A stretch of 64,000 bases of DNA from Flammulina velutipes. Its lineage: Eukaryota; Basidiomycota; Agaricomycetes; Agaricales; Physalacriaceae. Below, piece by piece: positions 1 through 11,496 of the stretch. The notes below the pieces were generated by a model that worked only from the letters and a program-made list of their open reading frames with translations, did no database searches and was not told the origin of the DNA. The DNA is taken from contig CM022368.1 in the NCBI GenBank assembly GCA_011800155.1, forward strand, positions 4,278,001 to 4,342,000, given 5' to 3'. How positions within the stretch are numbered: the stretch's first letter is position 1; each line of letters starts with the position of its first letter. The position numbers were made by a program, and so were the translations under genes.

Positions 1-7
1 AGTACAT

Positions 8-1219
8 TTAGAACTGGCATGACGCGTTGGATTCGTTCGTGGTCAGCTTTCCAGGCTCGTCTCCAGTATCGTTGCCCTCAAAGGTATCACATACACTTTT
101 AACATCGGTGGCTTCAACAGTTGTATCAAAGAATGAAAGGGTCAGCGTTTGAGCCGTCACGCACACAATAGACTTACGCCATATCGAAGATAGCAGTGTC
201 ACCGAGCTGGCGGAGAATGTCAGAATAAAGTGCGCCGAAGACTCTTTTGACGTACGTTGGAGTTGATACCAGCCAGTAGTTTCCCATCCTGCGCGATAAT
301 ATTAGAGAACTCCACATGCTAGATTGAGATTGGTCAATGCAACTCGAGTAAAGAAAATGGAGCGAATTACTCTGTCGAACTGGGTCTTGCAGTTTCCACA
401 ACTGCGGTAGAGTTTTCCGAAGTCCAAAACCTGTGTCGAATTGAGCACGTCGCATATAACACAAGAAGAGAATGCGAACACAAAAGCTGTCAACTTTGAC
501 AGTGCCGCCTCCGTTGTGCTGAATGACTTTGTCTTCAGCACCCTTAGCACCACCGCCGTTGATGAAGGAAGTGCCGGACTGCTGCTTCATCGTGATAGCG
601 TCCTAGAGGAGGATATTTATGATTTCCGGAAATAATTGTAGAGAAACCAGTACTCACCTCACAGACGGCTTCTAGATTTGCGTAGATAATTGTCAGGTAG
701 GCTGGTGAACTCGTTGCAGTACAGCTTACCGAACCAAACTAGAAGAAAGTCAGCCCCCGTACGTGAAACATTGAACTTTGTGAGGAGTCTTGGGGACATA
801 CCATTAGTCAAGGTACAGGAGCCCAAGCAATGGACACCTTCGCTTTGGTCGGCGCCCTACGGAGTGAGCTCGTTAGCGGGAGAATCGAGTTATTGCGGGA
901 CTCACAATGATAACGTTTGCGAGACTAGCCCCATCTTCGAGTAGGAAGACGGCATCTTTGTCTCCTCCTTCGGCCTGACCGCCACACGCAGTGCCACGAT
1001 CATACCTTACGTTGCCACCCTACAAACAAGTAAGCACCAATGCGCTCTGCATAACACTGAGAGTCGCACATCGAAAGGTTGTCCAGCCTCGATGGTCATG
1101 GCTTCGGGAAGAGAGATAGTATCAGTTGCTTCTGGGAACGTGCAGCTTGCTGCGCGAGGTCTGGGAAGTGCGCTAGAGCCTACGACGAGGCATAAAGACA
1201 GGGCACACGCGAATATCAT
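8..1219 (-). CDS. Secreted pectate lyase, polysaccharide lyase family 3 (PL3)
   Basis: Splicing by eye gives a protein of about 240 residues that matches the PL3 family along its whole length. It starts with a signal peptide ([17 protein letters not shown]), followed by the family landmarks [87 protein letters not shown] and a C-terminal [12 protein letters not shown] segment ending CQF. PL3 enzymes cleave de-esterified pectate by calcium-dependent beta-elimination, so this should be an extracellular plant cell-wall enzyme. About nine introns interrupt it; two exons are tiny (9 nt at 730-738 and 14 nt at 658-671), yet both are needed to encode the conserved VWFEAVCED motif. One donor (gttcgc) is unusual. 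No frameshift is seen, so the gene looks intact. The start is the only ATG that precedes the signal peptide directly. Confidence 0.93.
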
Positions 1220-2475
1220 GACGGAATGAATGAAGAAGAGAACGAGTGTAGATGCGCAGCAGCTCAGACGTCTCGAGGAGGATGAAGGAAACAACGACAA
1301 GGAGCATACAGGCAGTTGTCCTCTTTTATAGCAGTGAAAGGTTTATGTGGGTTAAGCGGCCCGGATGATGGTCGCCACTGTCCACTGGGGTATAGACTTT
1401 CACGAGACTCTTCTGAATTCGGAGAATCAATTGATTTCCAGGAGCATCGGCTTTCGGCAGCCATGCTGGGAATCCTAGCGAAGGAAGTTCTGTTCAATCG
1501 AGGCAAATGAAAGATAAGAACACAGGCCCTTACCTAAACCATTTGTGAACTTGATAGCTCATGAGAATGGACATCTATCGCAAGAGTCCTCAAAAGCTCA
1601 ATGCAAGCTCGTGTAACCGCTGCCAGGAAAAATAGCATGCGCGTCGATACAGAGCATGCCGTGTTGGTCGACGAGGGAACCATCATAGCTGCCATGCTTG
1701 CTTGGGGCGAGAGCAGATTTCCAGAGTTTTCTGGTCTGGTTGTCGAGGACGTGGGTGCGCTGGTTGTCGTACATTCATGCTTGTAGTGTGGCAAGCCGTA
1801 CGATTGAGTGACCGTCGGCGGCGGAGTTGACGGTTGGAAATTGAATTTGAGCACATTTCAGCACGTGACGACAAGTTCGGCGCTTTCCGAAAACAATGTC
1901 TGTATTCCTTCACCTGTTCAGCCATCGAAAACAGATCTACTCTGTTTTGCTCCTACGAGGGACCTGATTGGATAGACGCTTGAATACTGGGGTGACTCAT
2001 ATTCATTCCCGCCTAGTCCAAGCGCTTAATAACGGCGCTTGTTGTCTCCTAAAGGCTTGCAGTCGCTACAGTAGACCTGTCGGCCTTTCCTAGTCTTTTC
2101 GGCTCTCTACCGATCCGCTGGATGCTCTCGGGCCACTCTCACTCTGTGCGTGTACTGGCCTTGGATTGTCTTTACTATGATACCAGCATTAGACCGAACG
2201 CATGTCTAAGACCGTCTCGACTTGCTCCGACCGTAGCGCCAATGATGACTCCCACAATACGCTACCGATGCTTTTTCTTGAACGGACTGTTTATTGAATC
2301 ATTCACCTTGTTGATTACTCGATACGGACCCTCCATTCCTCTCTTTTAGTGAATCTCTCGTTTCAACAGGTATTTCCAACCATGTCTACCTCGAGGTGTG
2401 CGTTGTCAATCTCCGTCAGTGTCGCAGCCACAATAAAGCGCTAGACGGTTTTTTCCTCTTCTTGCGCAGACGCGG
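1220..2475. other. Intergenic, no gene supported
   Basis: Only short overlapping open frames on both strands (for example near 1534-1925) with no recognisable motif and no convincing splice chain. I see no RNA gene or repeat here. Confidence 0.4.
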
Positions 2476-2722
2476 CTACTCGCTTACACCTCCCATCGTC
2501 ATTGGATCACCCTCCACAATGCATTGAACATCCGGGGTTTCTCTCACACCTTCAATAACGCAGACCGGGAACTCAACGGACTGCTTAACCACCCTTTGCG
2601 GTCCGTTCTTTGAGCTTTTCCGGTTCTCTTCGATTTCAAAGCGTAGTTTCGCTGTCTGCGTAGCTGTCACGCAGTAGTCATCAGAGTGGGGCCCTTTACT
2701 TGACACTAAAATCCACGGTCAT
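2476..2722 (-). CDS. Small protein of unknown function (tentative)
   Basis: An ATG at 2722 opens a five-codon first exon (MTVDF). A 43 bp GT-AG intron then joins it in frame to a longer exon, giving about 67 residues and including KLRFEIEEN, VEFPVCVIEG and GDPMTMGGVSE. The alternation of hydrophobic and polar residues looks like coding beta-strand sequence, but I do not recognise a family. The open frame continues upstream of the intron acceptor without an ATG, so further 5' exons are possible. It is divergent from the dsRBD gene at 2915. Confidence 0.35.
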
Positions 2723-2832
2723 AGCCAGTGCGCTAAATAATCTGGACCCATGGACGAAATAAGGCAAAAGTACGACTGTCCTTGCGCATTTCCGGTGACT
2801 GGAAGCGTTCAGTGCTGTTCTCTTTCCTCTCG

Positions 2833-2838
2833 TATAAA
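2833..2838 (+). promoter_or_regulatory. TATA box of the dsRBD gene
   Basis: TATAAA lies 77 bp before the ATG at 2915, a normal spacing for a fungal TATA promoter with a short leader. Confidence 0.4.
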
Positions 2839-2914
2839 TGCTTCATGAATCAGAGTGACTAGAGCCAGGAATCTACTATCCTCTACCTGCTCACTCACTC
2901 ACTCAATACGCCAA

Positions 2915-3250
2915 ATGTCCAACGCCAACCGTTCGTTGCCCTTGTTGTCCCTCTCCGTCCATCCTTCTCTAATGTGCGCCCACAGATTTCCGCACCATGC
3001 TCAACAACTGGGCCCAGCAAGGGGGACATACCATTCGAATTGCAGAGTCCTCGTCCGGGCCGCAGAACAACGTTCAGTGGACCATCACTATCTATGGTGG
3101 ATTATTCCAGAATTGCCCTACAACAAAATTTACTGATCACCATTGCTTTTAGTCGATAATACGGCTTCGGGACAGGCCACTGCTACAAGCAAGAGGGCAG
3201 CCACAGAGACAGCTTCGCGGGCTGCGCTTGCCGCATGGAACGCCTTGTAG
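2915..3250 (+). CDS. Stand-alone double-stranded RNA-binding domain protein
   Basis: Three exons (2915-2930, 2986-3096, 3153-3250) give a protein of about 74 residues, MSNANHFRTMLNNWAQQGG through to ATETASRAALAAWNAL. The arrangement is that of a dsRBD: an N-terminal helix (FRTMLNNWAQQ), three strands (HTIRIAES, VQWTITIYVD and the short segment after it), and a C-terminal Ala-rich helix with SKRAATETASRAALAAW, the position where dsRBDs carry the lysine and alanine helix that contacts RNA. Nothing else is fused to it. Small single-dsRBD proteins of this length are common in Agaricomycetes, but I know of no assigned role. The first donor is gttcgt, as in other genes here. Both introns are needed to keep the frame, which supports the model. 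Confidence 0.75.
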
Positions 3251-3552
3251 ATCTAGTCCAATATGCCTTGATTCTCGCCAGTAATTCTGTACCAAACCTT
3301 ATGCATCGCCTTTCTCTATACACCTCCTCCTAATCATCATTTTTCAATTTCAGCATCTATGCCCTTAGTTCGAACATATCCGGGACCGTGTGAATAATCA
3401 AAGACTCGAACTTGTTCTATAGGTTCATCGATCAACAAAGTTTCCTCTCGAGTCTCTATGCACAATTAGATTTCTATCACGATTTTGGACTTGCTAGGTC
3501 CGGAATACATTTGAAGTCTACGTAAGATGTACCTCTACTAGCCTGATAACCA
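3251..3552. other. Intergenic between convergent genes
   Basis: AT-rich spacer between the ends of the dsRBD gene and the FSH hydrolase gene. It probably holds both 3' UTRs; nothing else is visible. Confidence 0.5.
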
Positions 3553-4935
3553 TCACAGCTCCCCTTGGTAGACGACCCCGGCATACACATCCCATAGTCT
3601 AGCATTCTCCAACTTTCGCATATCAAGTGATCGATCAACAGTATCTGTCGGAGTGCTTGGCCCTTCAGAATCAGGCGTAGACGCACCCGATTCCGATCCA
3701 CTATCCTCAAAGTCGGGGTCCAGAAGAGCATCACCCATCCTATACTCAGCGATGAGGCCAGACCCCGGAGGCGGGATGAATGACACTGATCCCTTCGTCA
3801 TACTTGGGGAGGGGATGCACAGCGAGAACGGATGGGCGAAGAATCTCGCAAAGAATGCACACCATCTACGCCGGCTCGGGACAAAGTGACCTACGCAATG
3901 ATCAGTATTCCGCTGTACTTTCTTCCCGCAGCGAGAACCTACCACCGACGTGTTCCTCTACCCGTTTGTTTCTGTGGTGTCCCATGAAGATATCAGCTCG
4001 TTCCCGCGGGACGACGACATCAGTGTGGCCAACGACGTGAAGCACCGGCGTCGAAAGAACAAAGGACGGGAAGTTCTCATTGACAGTTTGTCCGTCCCAA
4101 GCGGCGAGCTGACCTCGCAAGAGGAAGCCCGCTACGGAAACTATGTATCTCCTGTATAGTCCAAATCAGCCTACGGTGGTTGGATTCCAAGGAATTGACC
4201 ACTTACAGAGGGGGGTGTACAGCAGCGCCATTATCGCTAAAACCAGGATAAAGATCTGGGCGCTCGAGCTATAGTCAGAGGACGTTCAGTTTTTTGCCAA
4301 TAAAGGTAATGGACGGGAAACTCGCCATTGCAGCTATCAACTCTGCGATAGCCGCGCCTTGGCTAAAGCCCATAATGGCCTAGTGTACCATAGTCAATGA
4401 ATGGTGAACGATGCTCCGGACTAAGTGGCACCAACCTCGAACCGGTTCTCCCGCAATGTTTTCTTCAACAGCTCTAGGGATGTATCGATGCCGCTCATCG
4501 TGTTTCCCCCGAAATTAACTATGGTGAACCAGCCCCTTGCTGTATCATTTTCAGCTGGGCTGGTGGTCGGGACGGATGCGGTGGTACGTGTTTTGGCCGG
4601 AAGGGCATGTGCCGTGTTGATATCTGCGGGAATAAGGGCCATTGGCGCGTCCAGGTAGACTGTAACGACGCGAAGTGAGTGACGAGCTGATATCATAATG
4701 ATGATGCATACCAAATTCGACTTCGCCCTTCACGTCATTCAGGATGGGCGCCATCTGTTGAAGAGGCATAAGTCATTCACACGGAAACGGGAAGCAAAGC
4801 CGTGCCCACATATCGGCTCATACTGTATGCATTCTGGCCATACCTGACGACGATGAGGGGCGTTAGAAGACGAATGTCGAGCGATTTGAGTGGCGCTTAC
4901 CCGTGTAGCATAAGAATTTTGCGTGTAGTGGACAT
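3553..4935 (-). CDS. FSH1-type serine hydrolase (alpha/beta hydrolase)
   Basis: About eight exons encode roughly 290 residues of the FSH family (family of serine hydrolases 1, related to human OVCA2). Visible landmarks in order: MSTTRKILMLHGYGQNAYSM (first strand and oxyanion loop), EFVYLDAPMALIPAD, the nucleophile elbow AIMGFSQGAA (catalytic Ser), a VSVAGFLLRG strand, VLHVVGHTDVVVP (catalytic Asp) and EEHVGGHFVPS (catalytic His). All three catalytic residues are present. The last ~90 residues form an extra tail (ESGASTPDSEGPSTPTDTVD) that is Ser/Pro/acidic and probably disordered. FSH proteins are small cytosolic esterases with poorly known natural substrates. All introns keep frame, so the gene appears intact. 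Confidence 0.9.
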
Positions 4936-5789
4936 CGTTTCTTGTGGGGAGACCGCGTTGAACTCTGGGAGTTTTAACCAGATGTAGACTTTATACTCGC
5001 CATTCACCTGGACCTGGGCGCGACAAGGACTCCGGTGAGCGGATCAGGATGGCGAGTAAATCATTGCGACTTACTCTGTAAAGATATACTAGAGGTTATT
5101 GTCAGATCACCGTAGTTACATGTGCGCACACAGTATATTTGCCTTTTCTCAAGCTCCATGCCGAAGCAGGTGAAGTCGTTACAAGCTTAACGTTTGAGAG
5201 TAACGACTAACATGAAATGTCATCGATGAGTTGTTATTTTCAGAGAAAAGTTTAGAAACTTACCGATTAAGAAGACGAAAATAGACGAGATTTATCATTG
5301 GTACGACCGTGGTCCGTATATCTCTATGCACCTTGATGGTTCGGGGACCAAAATATTTCTCTGTGTCGAAAAACGGGTATGCGGCAAGATTGATACCTCA
5401 AAAGTGGGTATAACAAAGGCGCCAGCATGGAATTCAAACGTGGTGTCGCATTGTCATATTTCCGTAGTCAGTATCGTTACACGCGCTTGATAACCTGCAC
5501 CGTCTCTACAGAGTGAGAACTGCGGGCCCAGGCATCCGAAAAGTAAGGAGACATAACGATTGATTGATGGTGATATCCTCTGCGTCCGCCACTTTCAGAA
5601 ATGGGGTCCTGCTTGCATGAAAGGCTGAGGAACAGATATGAAGATGATGGTGAAAAGGAACAGCTGTATCGGCCCGCTTGTTCCGGTATGAGTGGGCGTC
5701 GGGCGGGCCTCGGCACTTTTACTCAGGTTCACGGAATCGGTATATCTCATGTCTCAGCACTGAGGTAGGAGTACAGGGAAGGTGTAATG
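4936..5789. other. Intergenic, no gene supported
   Basis: Short open frames only. The upstream part should hold the promoter of the FSH gene and the 3' UTR of the BTB gene; no TATA, repeat or RNA gene stands out. Confidence 0.4.
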
Positions 5790-6668
5790 TCAATTGGCGT
5801 CCAGACGAAGTCTGATTAAATGTTCGTAGAACTGAAGAACGACTTTCGGTGAATTCAGCGCATCATTCTCAACCGCAACCTGGAGTTGGAAAAAGTTTGT
5901 CACTGGAACATTTCCCTCAGAGAAATTGATGTAGCTCATCCATGTATCCCTCAGCGACACCTTCATGTCCAGAAACGTGAGAAATATGTCAAGTAAGAGA
6001 GACTTTCACGCACCCAAGCCTTGAAGTTCTCGTCACTCAGAGTTTTTGCGACAACAGTTACGTCCATCGCCATTGTCAGGCCAGCCAGAGCGTCCATATA
6101 GTCGGGGACATCGGTCAGGTATTGTGTTGCATACTCAAGCGCTTTCAAGCAGTTTACCTCGGACCAAATGTGGTTACGGATGAGACATCGCGTTCTAAAC
6201 GGTATATACTATGAGTGACAACGCCACGTAAGGATGAAACGGCTTACATGATGTGGTGATCGCAAGCAATCATGCCTGGAGCCATCTGGTATTTATGAGC
6301 CGCACGGCCAATGTCCAAGAGCAGGTCGAACGCGACATAATGTAGGATCTTGGGTGACACTGGTGTCGTCGAGTATAGGTACGGGAAGAGTAACTCTAGA
6401 ACGTCCGCATTTTCTGAGAACGTGGCGGGTTCGTCTGTCGGTGCCATCGAATCCATCTGAAAAGCGTAGCTGTTGACTTTCATATTGGCGCTGTGGATGC
6501 GAAAGAGCTTTCCGTCGCCGGAAAGGATGGAAACATCAGCGTCGGGTGCGTCGACTGCCAGTATAAAGATGGGTCAGCTATGATTAGCCCCATGGGATGG
6601 TGCTACGTACAATCAGGATGAACAATGGCTTTGGGCGCATCTAGTGTGGTAGAACCAGGTGTCGCCAT
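5790..6668 (-). CDS. BTB/POZ domain protein
   Basis: Spliced product of about 240 residues beginning MATPGSTTLDAPKAIVHPD. It reads into a BTB core: DAPDADVSILSGDGKLFRIH, SANMKVNSYAFQ, ENADVLELLFPYLY and LLLDIGRAAHKYQM, followed by a helical region (ALEYATQYLTDVPDYMDALAGL). The D-A-D-V-x-I/L-x(5-6)-G-x-x-F-x-I-H pattern followed by a 'YLY' strand-helix is typical of the large agaricomycete BTB families, in which the domain mediates homodimerisation or cullin-3 adaptor function. No second domain is present. Function in the cell cannot be inferred from the sequence. Confidence 0.8.
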
Positions 6669-7449
6669 GATGGAGCTGAGCAGAGTGGGAGCACCTTCCC
6701 TGGTCTGAGACTTATCGCTTACTATGGTCCGGATCTGAGACAACCATAGTCACTGGGCCCTAGCATTCGTGTATGTTCACACGAGTCTAGGTGATGATCC
6801 GCCTTTCCGTAAGAGATGTTATGCAAACTCAGTAGATGATAGTTGTCGCCGCAGACTAGTCGAGGGCATGAGGCTATCGGACGAATCGCGTTACCTATGT
6901 ATCCGTCGATTGATTTAGGTAAACATTCTTCACTTGCTTTGACCTCTGATCGCTCCAAAGTTGGGCCATTAACCGAGTGGGAAGACTTCTCTACCGTCAT
7001 TTTACCCTCCCATCGACCGACATAATATGTATTAGTACGAAGTTGGGAGATCGACTCAGTACACACGGTCTCTGTGCTTCATATGGCCTGAACGCACAGA
7101 TACATATGTCTTCTATATTTGAGCTGGATGAATGTGAAGGCGTAAGAGGATATTCTCTTGAATTTGCACCACAATGTGTCCAGCTTAAGGAAGGAGGGAC
7201 ACCTGCGAAGACAGACAACGAGAAAAGAAAATGGGTAATTGGGAATACTTTATGTAGTTCACACGCATCCCGATTTTGAGCTTGAAAAGCGTCTTATGAT
7301 CTAGATATGACTCTTCAAGATTTAGGAAAGTAAACGTGCGTGGCGTTAAGGTCACGCGACCGCGTCTTGATTGTCACTTGTTTACTCCATCTGGGTTGAT
7401 AGCTCCCCATAATGATGCTCATCCATAAAAGCTCTTTCTTATCGCTGTC
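6669..7449. other. Intergenic, no gene supported
   Basis: Divergent spacer between the BTB gene and the MFS transporter. Several short open frames, none with a start, splice chain and motif that agree. Confidence 0.4.
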
Positions 7450-9319
7450 ATGTCGACACCCACCGTACAAAACGATGAACAGACACCTCTTCTTGATGTG
7501 GCCCACATTGACAACAGGGATGTATACGACCGGTTTTCGAAGGAAAAGCCGGGGATTGTCGCGCTGGTGTCTTGGTGTGGGCTTATGCCACGTACATGCT
7601 TCTCAGACTATATAGCTCTTTGCTGATTGAAACATACAGTCTTCTGCTCCGGCTCCTTCTTTCCGACTGTCCCCGAGATTGCTCGCGATTTAGACACGAC
7701 GGGCGCTGTCGTTAGGTCCGTGAACTTGAATCCAATCTGATTATCTTCATTCCACCTGTTGAATGCTCTATAGCCTCGCCATTAGTCTTTCAGTGCTCGC
7801 AACAAGTCTTGGAGCATTATTTGCAGCGTCATATTCTACATTTTGTGCGTTGTAATACCCATGCATAGAACGAAACCAACCCATGCTAAACCAGATGGAC
7901 GACGGGCGATATATCTCATCACCCTCCCGCTTCTTGGCATAGGCTCAGTTGGAGTAGCTCTGGCCCAGGATATCCCATCCTTAATGACCTGGCGATTTTT
8001 GCAAGCTTTCGGTGCATCACCAGGGTTATCTGTCGGAGCCGGTGTCATTGGTGATATCTACAGGCTGGAGGATCGCGGCGGGGCGATGGGTGTATTCTTT
8101 GCTGCATGTTTACTCGGACCAGCTTTGGCTCCCTTATGCGGAGGTCAGCATCTTGTCGGTCTCCTGGTCTGTTCTAATTTTCAAACAGGTGTCGTATCCC
8201 ATCTTTCGTCATGGCGCACCATGCAGTTCATCCTTGCCGCGGCGGGAGCAGCAGGTTTCATTTGCATGTACTTTCTCTTCCCGGAGACATGTCATCCTGG
8301 TACCAGAGGAATTGATAGACATCGCGAACAAGTCAACCCTAGGGCCAGGATAATATTTGTGAACCCAGTGCGTTCTCTCGCCCTACTCAGAAGCCCAAAT
8401 CTATTGGCCGTTGTACGTACCATACACAACCCGAGTTTTGCCCCGCTCATAAGTTGAAAGAGTCTGGCAGGTCTCGTTGTATTATTAACAGATTATGTCT
8501 TGTTAACACCATTACCCTTCGTCTTCGTATGTTGCTCCGGCATTCTTACCCCATCATCTCTCTTAACCTGTATGCAGGCGCAAAAGTACGGCATCACCAA
8601 CCAATCCCATATTGGTCTATGCTACCTACCTATTGGTATCGGCAATATGAGTCAGTATTCCTTCACTTCCCTTGAGATTCGCTAACCTCTTCTTAGTTGG
8701 TGCTCCTCTTGCCGGGCGTCTTTCTGATATCTTCGTCCGACGCTCCCTGTATACCTCCAAGAATATACCCACAAAGCATTGGTTCCCTGAGGCACGTCTC
8801 CAAGTAACACTCATCGGTGCAGGTCTCTTCGTCCCACTCTCGGTTCTTGGATCTGGACTGGTTTCGCAATTTGGTGGAACCGGAAAAGGATGGCTTTCGG
8901 TGAATCTTGTTTGCCTGTTCTTCAACGGAATGGGTGTGGACCTAGTTCTAAGCCCGAGTGCGGCGTATGGCGTGGATATCTTTCATTCGCGAAGTGCGGA
9001 GAGCATGGCGGCAAATAAGTGAGTTTGCTTTGAGGTGTCATAGCCTGGAAGCTAATGTCTGGATGCTATAGCGGATTGCGGTCATTCCTCATGGCGGCGT
9101 TCATTGCCGGTATCCTTCCCCTAGTCAATAGCGTTGGCATAGCGCAGACAACCGCCATCTCGGCTGGCTTGGCTTGGGTATTCGGATTCGGGTAAGTGAT
9201 GTCGTGTCATTCTTCTGCTGGCACTCAAGGTTGATAGGCTTTTGTGGGTGACGATATCGTACGGAGAAAAAATGAGAGCAATGGTCGACATGGAATACAC
9301 ATCGACGGATTCAAGTTAG
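7450..9319 (+). CDS. Major facilitator superfamily transporter (DHA1-like drug/H+ antiporter)
   Basis: Multi-exon gene, about 460 residues. The cytosolic N-terminus (MSTPTVQNDEQTPLLD) is followed by GIVALVSWCGLM and FCSGSFFPTVPEIARDL, the loop-2/3 motif FYGRRAIYLITLPL, RFLQAFGASPGLSVGAGVIGD (the helix-5 'antiporter' type motif), RGGAMGVFFAACLLGPALAP and SSWRTMQFILAAAGA. A large loop with FPETCHPG follows, and then the second half with VGAPLAGRLSDIFVRR and GLRSFLMAAFIAG. This order is that of 12-TM MFS transporters of the DHA1 group common in basidiomycetes; the substrate cannot be told. About six introns, all keeping frame. The last exon ends SYGEKMRAM plus a short acidic tail. Confidence 0.88.
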
Positions 9320-9622
9320 TGCTAGAGTTGTTGGGTCTACGTATAGGTGTGTATCTGTATTGTGTAGGTTCAAGTTGTGTCGTTCTTAACCATTTGAAGC
9401 GCTGTTACGTTCGATACTCAGTAGAGGCATCATTTTATTCGCGCTCAGCCGGCCTCCGTCGCAAAGGGTAATTGATGCCCACCAAGCACTGCCATCATCA
9501 CTTTCACTCTTACCGTCACTGTCGGTGTCCTCGACGAGGTGCGCTACGATCTCAACTACACATTACGCTGGTCTATAAAGTTTGGCGACTGTCTGCGACT
9601 CCTTGCCTCATACCACGATATC

Positions 9623-9873
9623 ATGTACTGGCCTAGAGTTCTCCAAGTTCTGTGTTTGGCATTTATCGCGGGAGCGCTGGCGTGTCCCGTATCTGAAAAG
9701 AAGCCCAATGACGAAGAGAGCAAATGTGTAAATTCACAATGCAAGGATGGGGAGGTCTGTTGTCCCATGCGATTGGTATGTGTTGTTCAGTGCATAAGTA
9801 CAAGGTGCTAATGATCCTATCATAGACTGGAAAATCGGTCTGCTATGATAAGGAGCGATGCAAAGTTCTGTAG
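9623..9873 (+). CDS. Small secreted cysteine-rich protein 1 (knottin-like spacing)
   Basis: Two exons give about 66 residues. MYWPRVLQVLCLAFIAGALA is a clear signal peptide. The mature part has cysteines spaced C-x4-C-x5-CC-x9-C-x5-C, around CKDGEVCCPMRL and SVCYDKERC. The single intron (gtatgt...catag) falls between the CC pair and the fifth cysteine. The same spacing and the same intron site recur in the genes at 11014-11264 and 11497-11876, so the three are members of one local family. The C-C-CC-C-C order is that of cystine-knot miniproteins. Function is unknown; a secreted effector, inhibitor or signalling role are all possible. Confidence 0.75.
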
Positions 9874-10005
9874 CATGTAATGCCGCTCCTTCAATCACCG
9901 TCCGGTATAATAACCACATCACCATAATGCGAATACGGTTTCCCTCTTACTGTCGTTTCGAACCATGACGTTCTGAACCCCCATATTGCAAGAATTGGAC
10001 AACGA

Positions 10006-10493
10006 TCACCCTCCACCTCCGTCAGTGAACACTTCCCACTCGTCCTCGGAACCACAGAACGCGGCCTCCCATGTGCTCTCGGTGTCATCGTCTACTTCAA
10101 TGGACACCGATCCCGACATCGAATCCTTCCACTCTTCGTCGTCGTCGTCGAAAATAAGCTCGAGGAACGACATGTCGTCGTCATCGGATAGATCAGACTC
10201 AGTGTCGGAATCTGAGCCTTCCGCGCCTTCGTCGCGCAGTCGGAGGACCTCTAGAGACATCTTCTCTTCAGTCGGCGGGTCCTCATGTTCCTCTTCTATG
10301 TGTCCAGTCAGTTGATTCCATGCTGAGAGAGAGACACTAGAAGCCTACCTTCTTTAAGAAGGATCTCAAATGCTTTCCTCGTCGCTCGGACTCTTTCCTG
10401 GTCGTCCATGTTACGACGCGTCATGTTCTGGAGTGCATCGGATTTGATGGTGTTGATGCGGTTTGTGTGGCTCATAGCGTGGCGGGAAGGCAT
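10006..10493 (-). CDS. Small acidic protein of unknown function
   Basis: Two exons joined by a 54 bp intron give about 145 residues. The first exon (MPSRHAMSHTNRINTIKSDA, then TRRNMDDQERVRATRKAFEILLKE) is helical and basic. The second is very acidic (SDSDTESDLSDDDDMSFLEL, FDDDDEEWKDS) and ends VFTDGGGG. The frame is also open upstream through a GTG, but the first ATG is at 10493. No known domain; the acidic tract suggests a nuclear or chaperone-like protein, but this is only a guess. Confidence 0.55.
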
Positions 10494-11013
10494 TGTTGGA
10501 AGGATTGAGCCCACGGGAAAGTGGTTTGAGCTTGCGAAGAGGGTGGAGATCTTGTTCTGATGATATAGCGAATCGAGTTATGATAGTGTATGACTCGATT
10601 GGCCACCCGGGGACGATAAGCAGTCATACGCCGTCTTGGTCGAGTCATTGATGTAAAGCTGTACAGAATCCTGATACCAGGTTGAAGCTACCCTGACATG
10701 CGTGCGCTACAGCGAGAACCCTCGATTTGTTCGAATACATGTCAGCTCATAGTTTTTGATTTCCGAAGGTAGCAAATGTGGCGCAGAATACAAGGCATTG
10801 GTAACAACTTGAAACAGATATGCTAAAGGGACGATGTCTTCAAATTATCGTACAATGAATACATTGCCAGTAATAATAGTGTGAAGTTCATATCGTATTG
10901 CATGTCAAGATCAGACGCCCTACATCGCCACCATCTGCTTATATTTGAGCATGATATTGTTGAATCATCAATGAAAGCGCTACAAGGAAAGAGGGACAGA
11001 CCTACATGCTTCA
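10494..11013. other. Intergenic, no gene supported
   Basis: Nothing recognisable apart from presumed UTRs and promoters. Confidence 0.4.
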
Positions 11014-11264
11014 TCATTCCGTGTCGCACACATTCTTGTGCCAGCAGCGCTGCCTCCAGAATTGCTGCCCGAGGAAGCATTATTAGCCTTTCGCTGTCAA
11101 AGGAACGGAAGCACGCATACCGACTTCATTGCGCAACAGACTTCTCCCTCCAGCGGACAGTCTGCGTCTGATTGGCACGGTGCAATGGAATTCCGTCCAG
11201 CCAAGGGAGACGCCAGGGCTCCCACGAGGAATGCAAGAGAAAGAAGGAGTTTGAATGAGTGCAT
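11014..11264 (-). CDS. Small secreted cysteine-rich protein 2 (knottin-like spacing)
   Basis: Two exons encode about 65 residues. The signal peptide is MHSFKLLLSLAFLVGALA, and the mature cysteines are C-x5-C-x6-CC-x10-C-x5-C (CQSDADCPLEGEVCC, then CWHKNVC). The GEVCC block is shared with the protein at 9623. The intron again lies just after the CC block (gtatgcg...gggcag). The 3' exon is short and stops at TGA 11014-11016. It is a paralogue of the genes at 9623 and 11497. Confidence 0.75.
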
Positions 11265-11496
11265 GATGGATGAAATGAGAGGTGCTGTGTTTCTGTTTGG
11301 TTTTTGAAGGACTGTTGAAGTAGGTTTTATACGCAATTATACTCGGTGGGCCACGGCATGTTGACGGGCATCCAGTAGATGATCGTGATTCTTACATCAG
11401 TGCACGGCGATGACGAGCCTAAGCGGGATCGGGGAAAACAGGCGGAGCGATGAGCAGCAAGAACAATGGATTGTCTGTAGGATACACGATCAACAC

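Noticed and set aside
1534..1925. Overlapping open frames between the pectate lyase and the dsRBD gene
   Set aside because: No signal peptide, domain or consistent splice sites on either strand.
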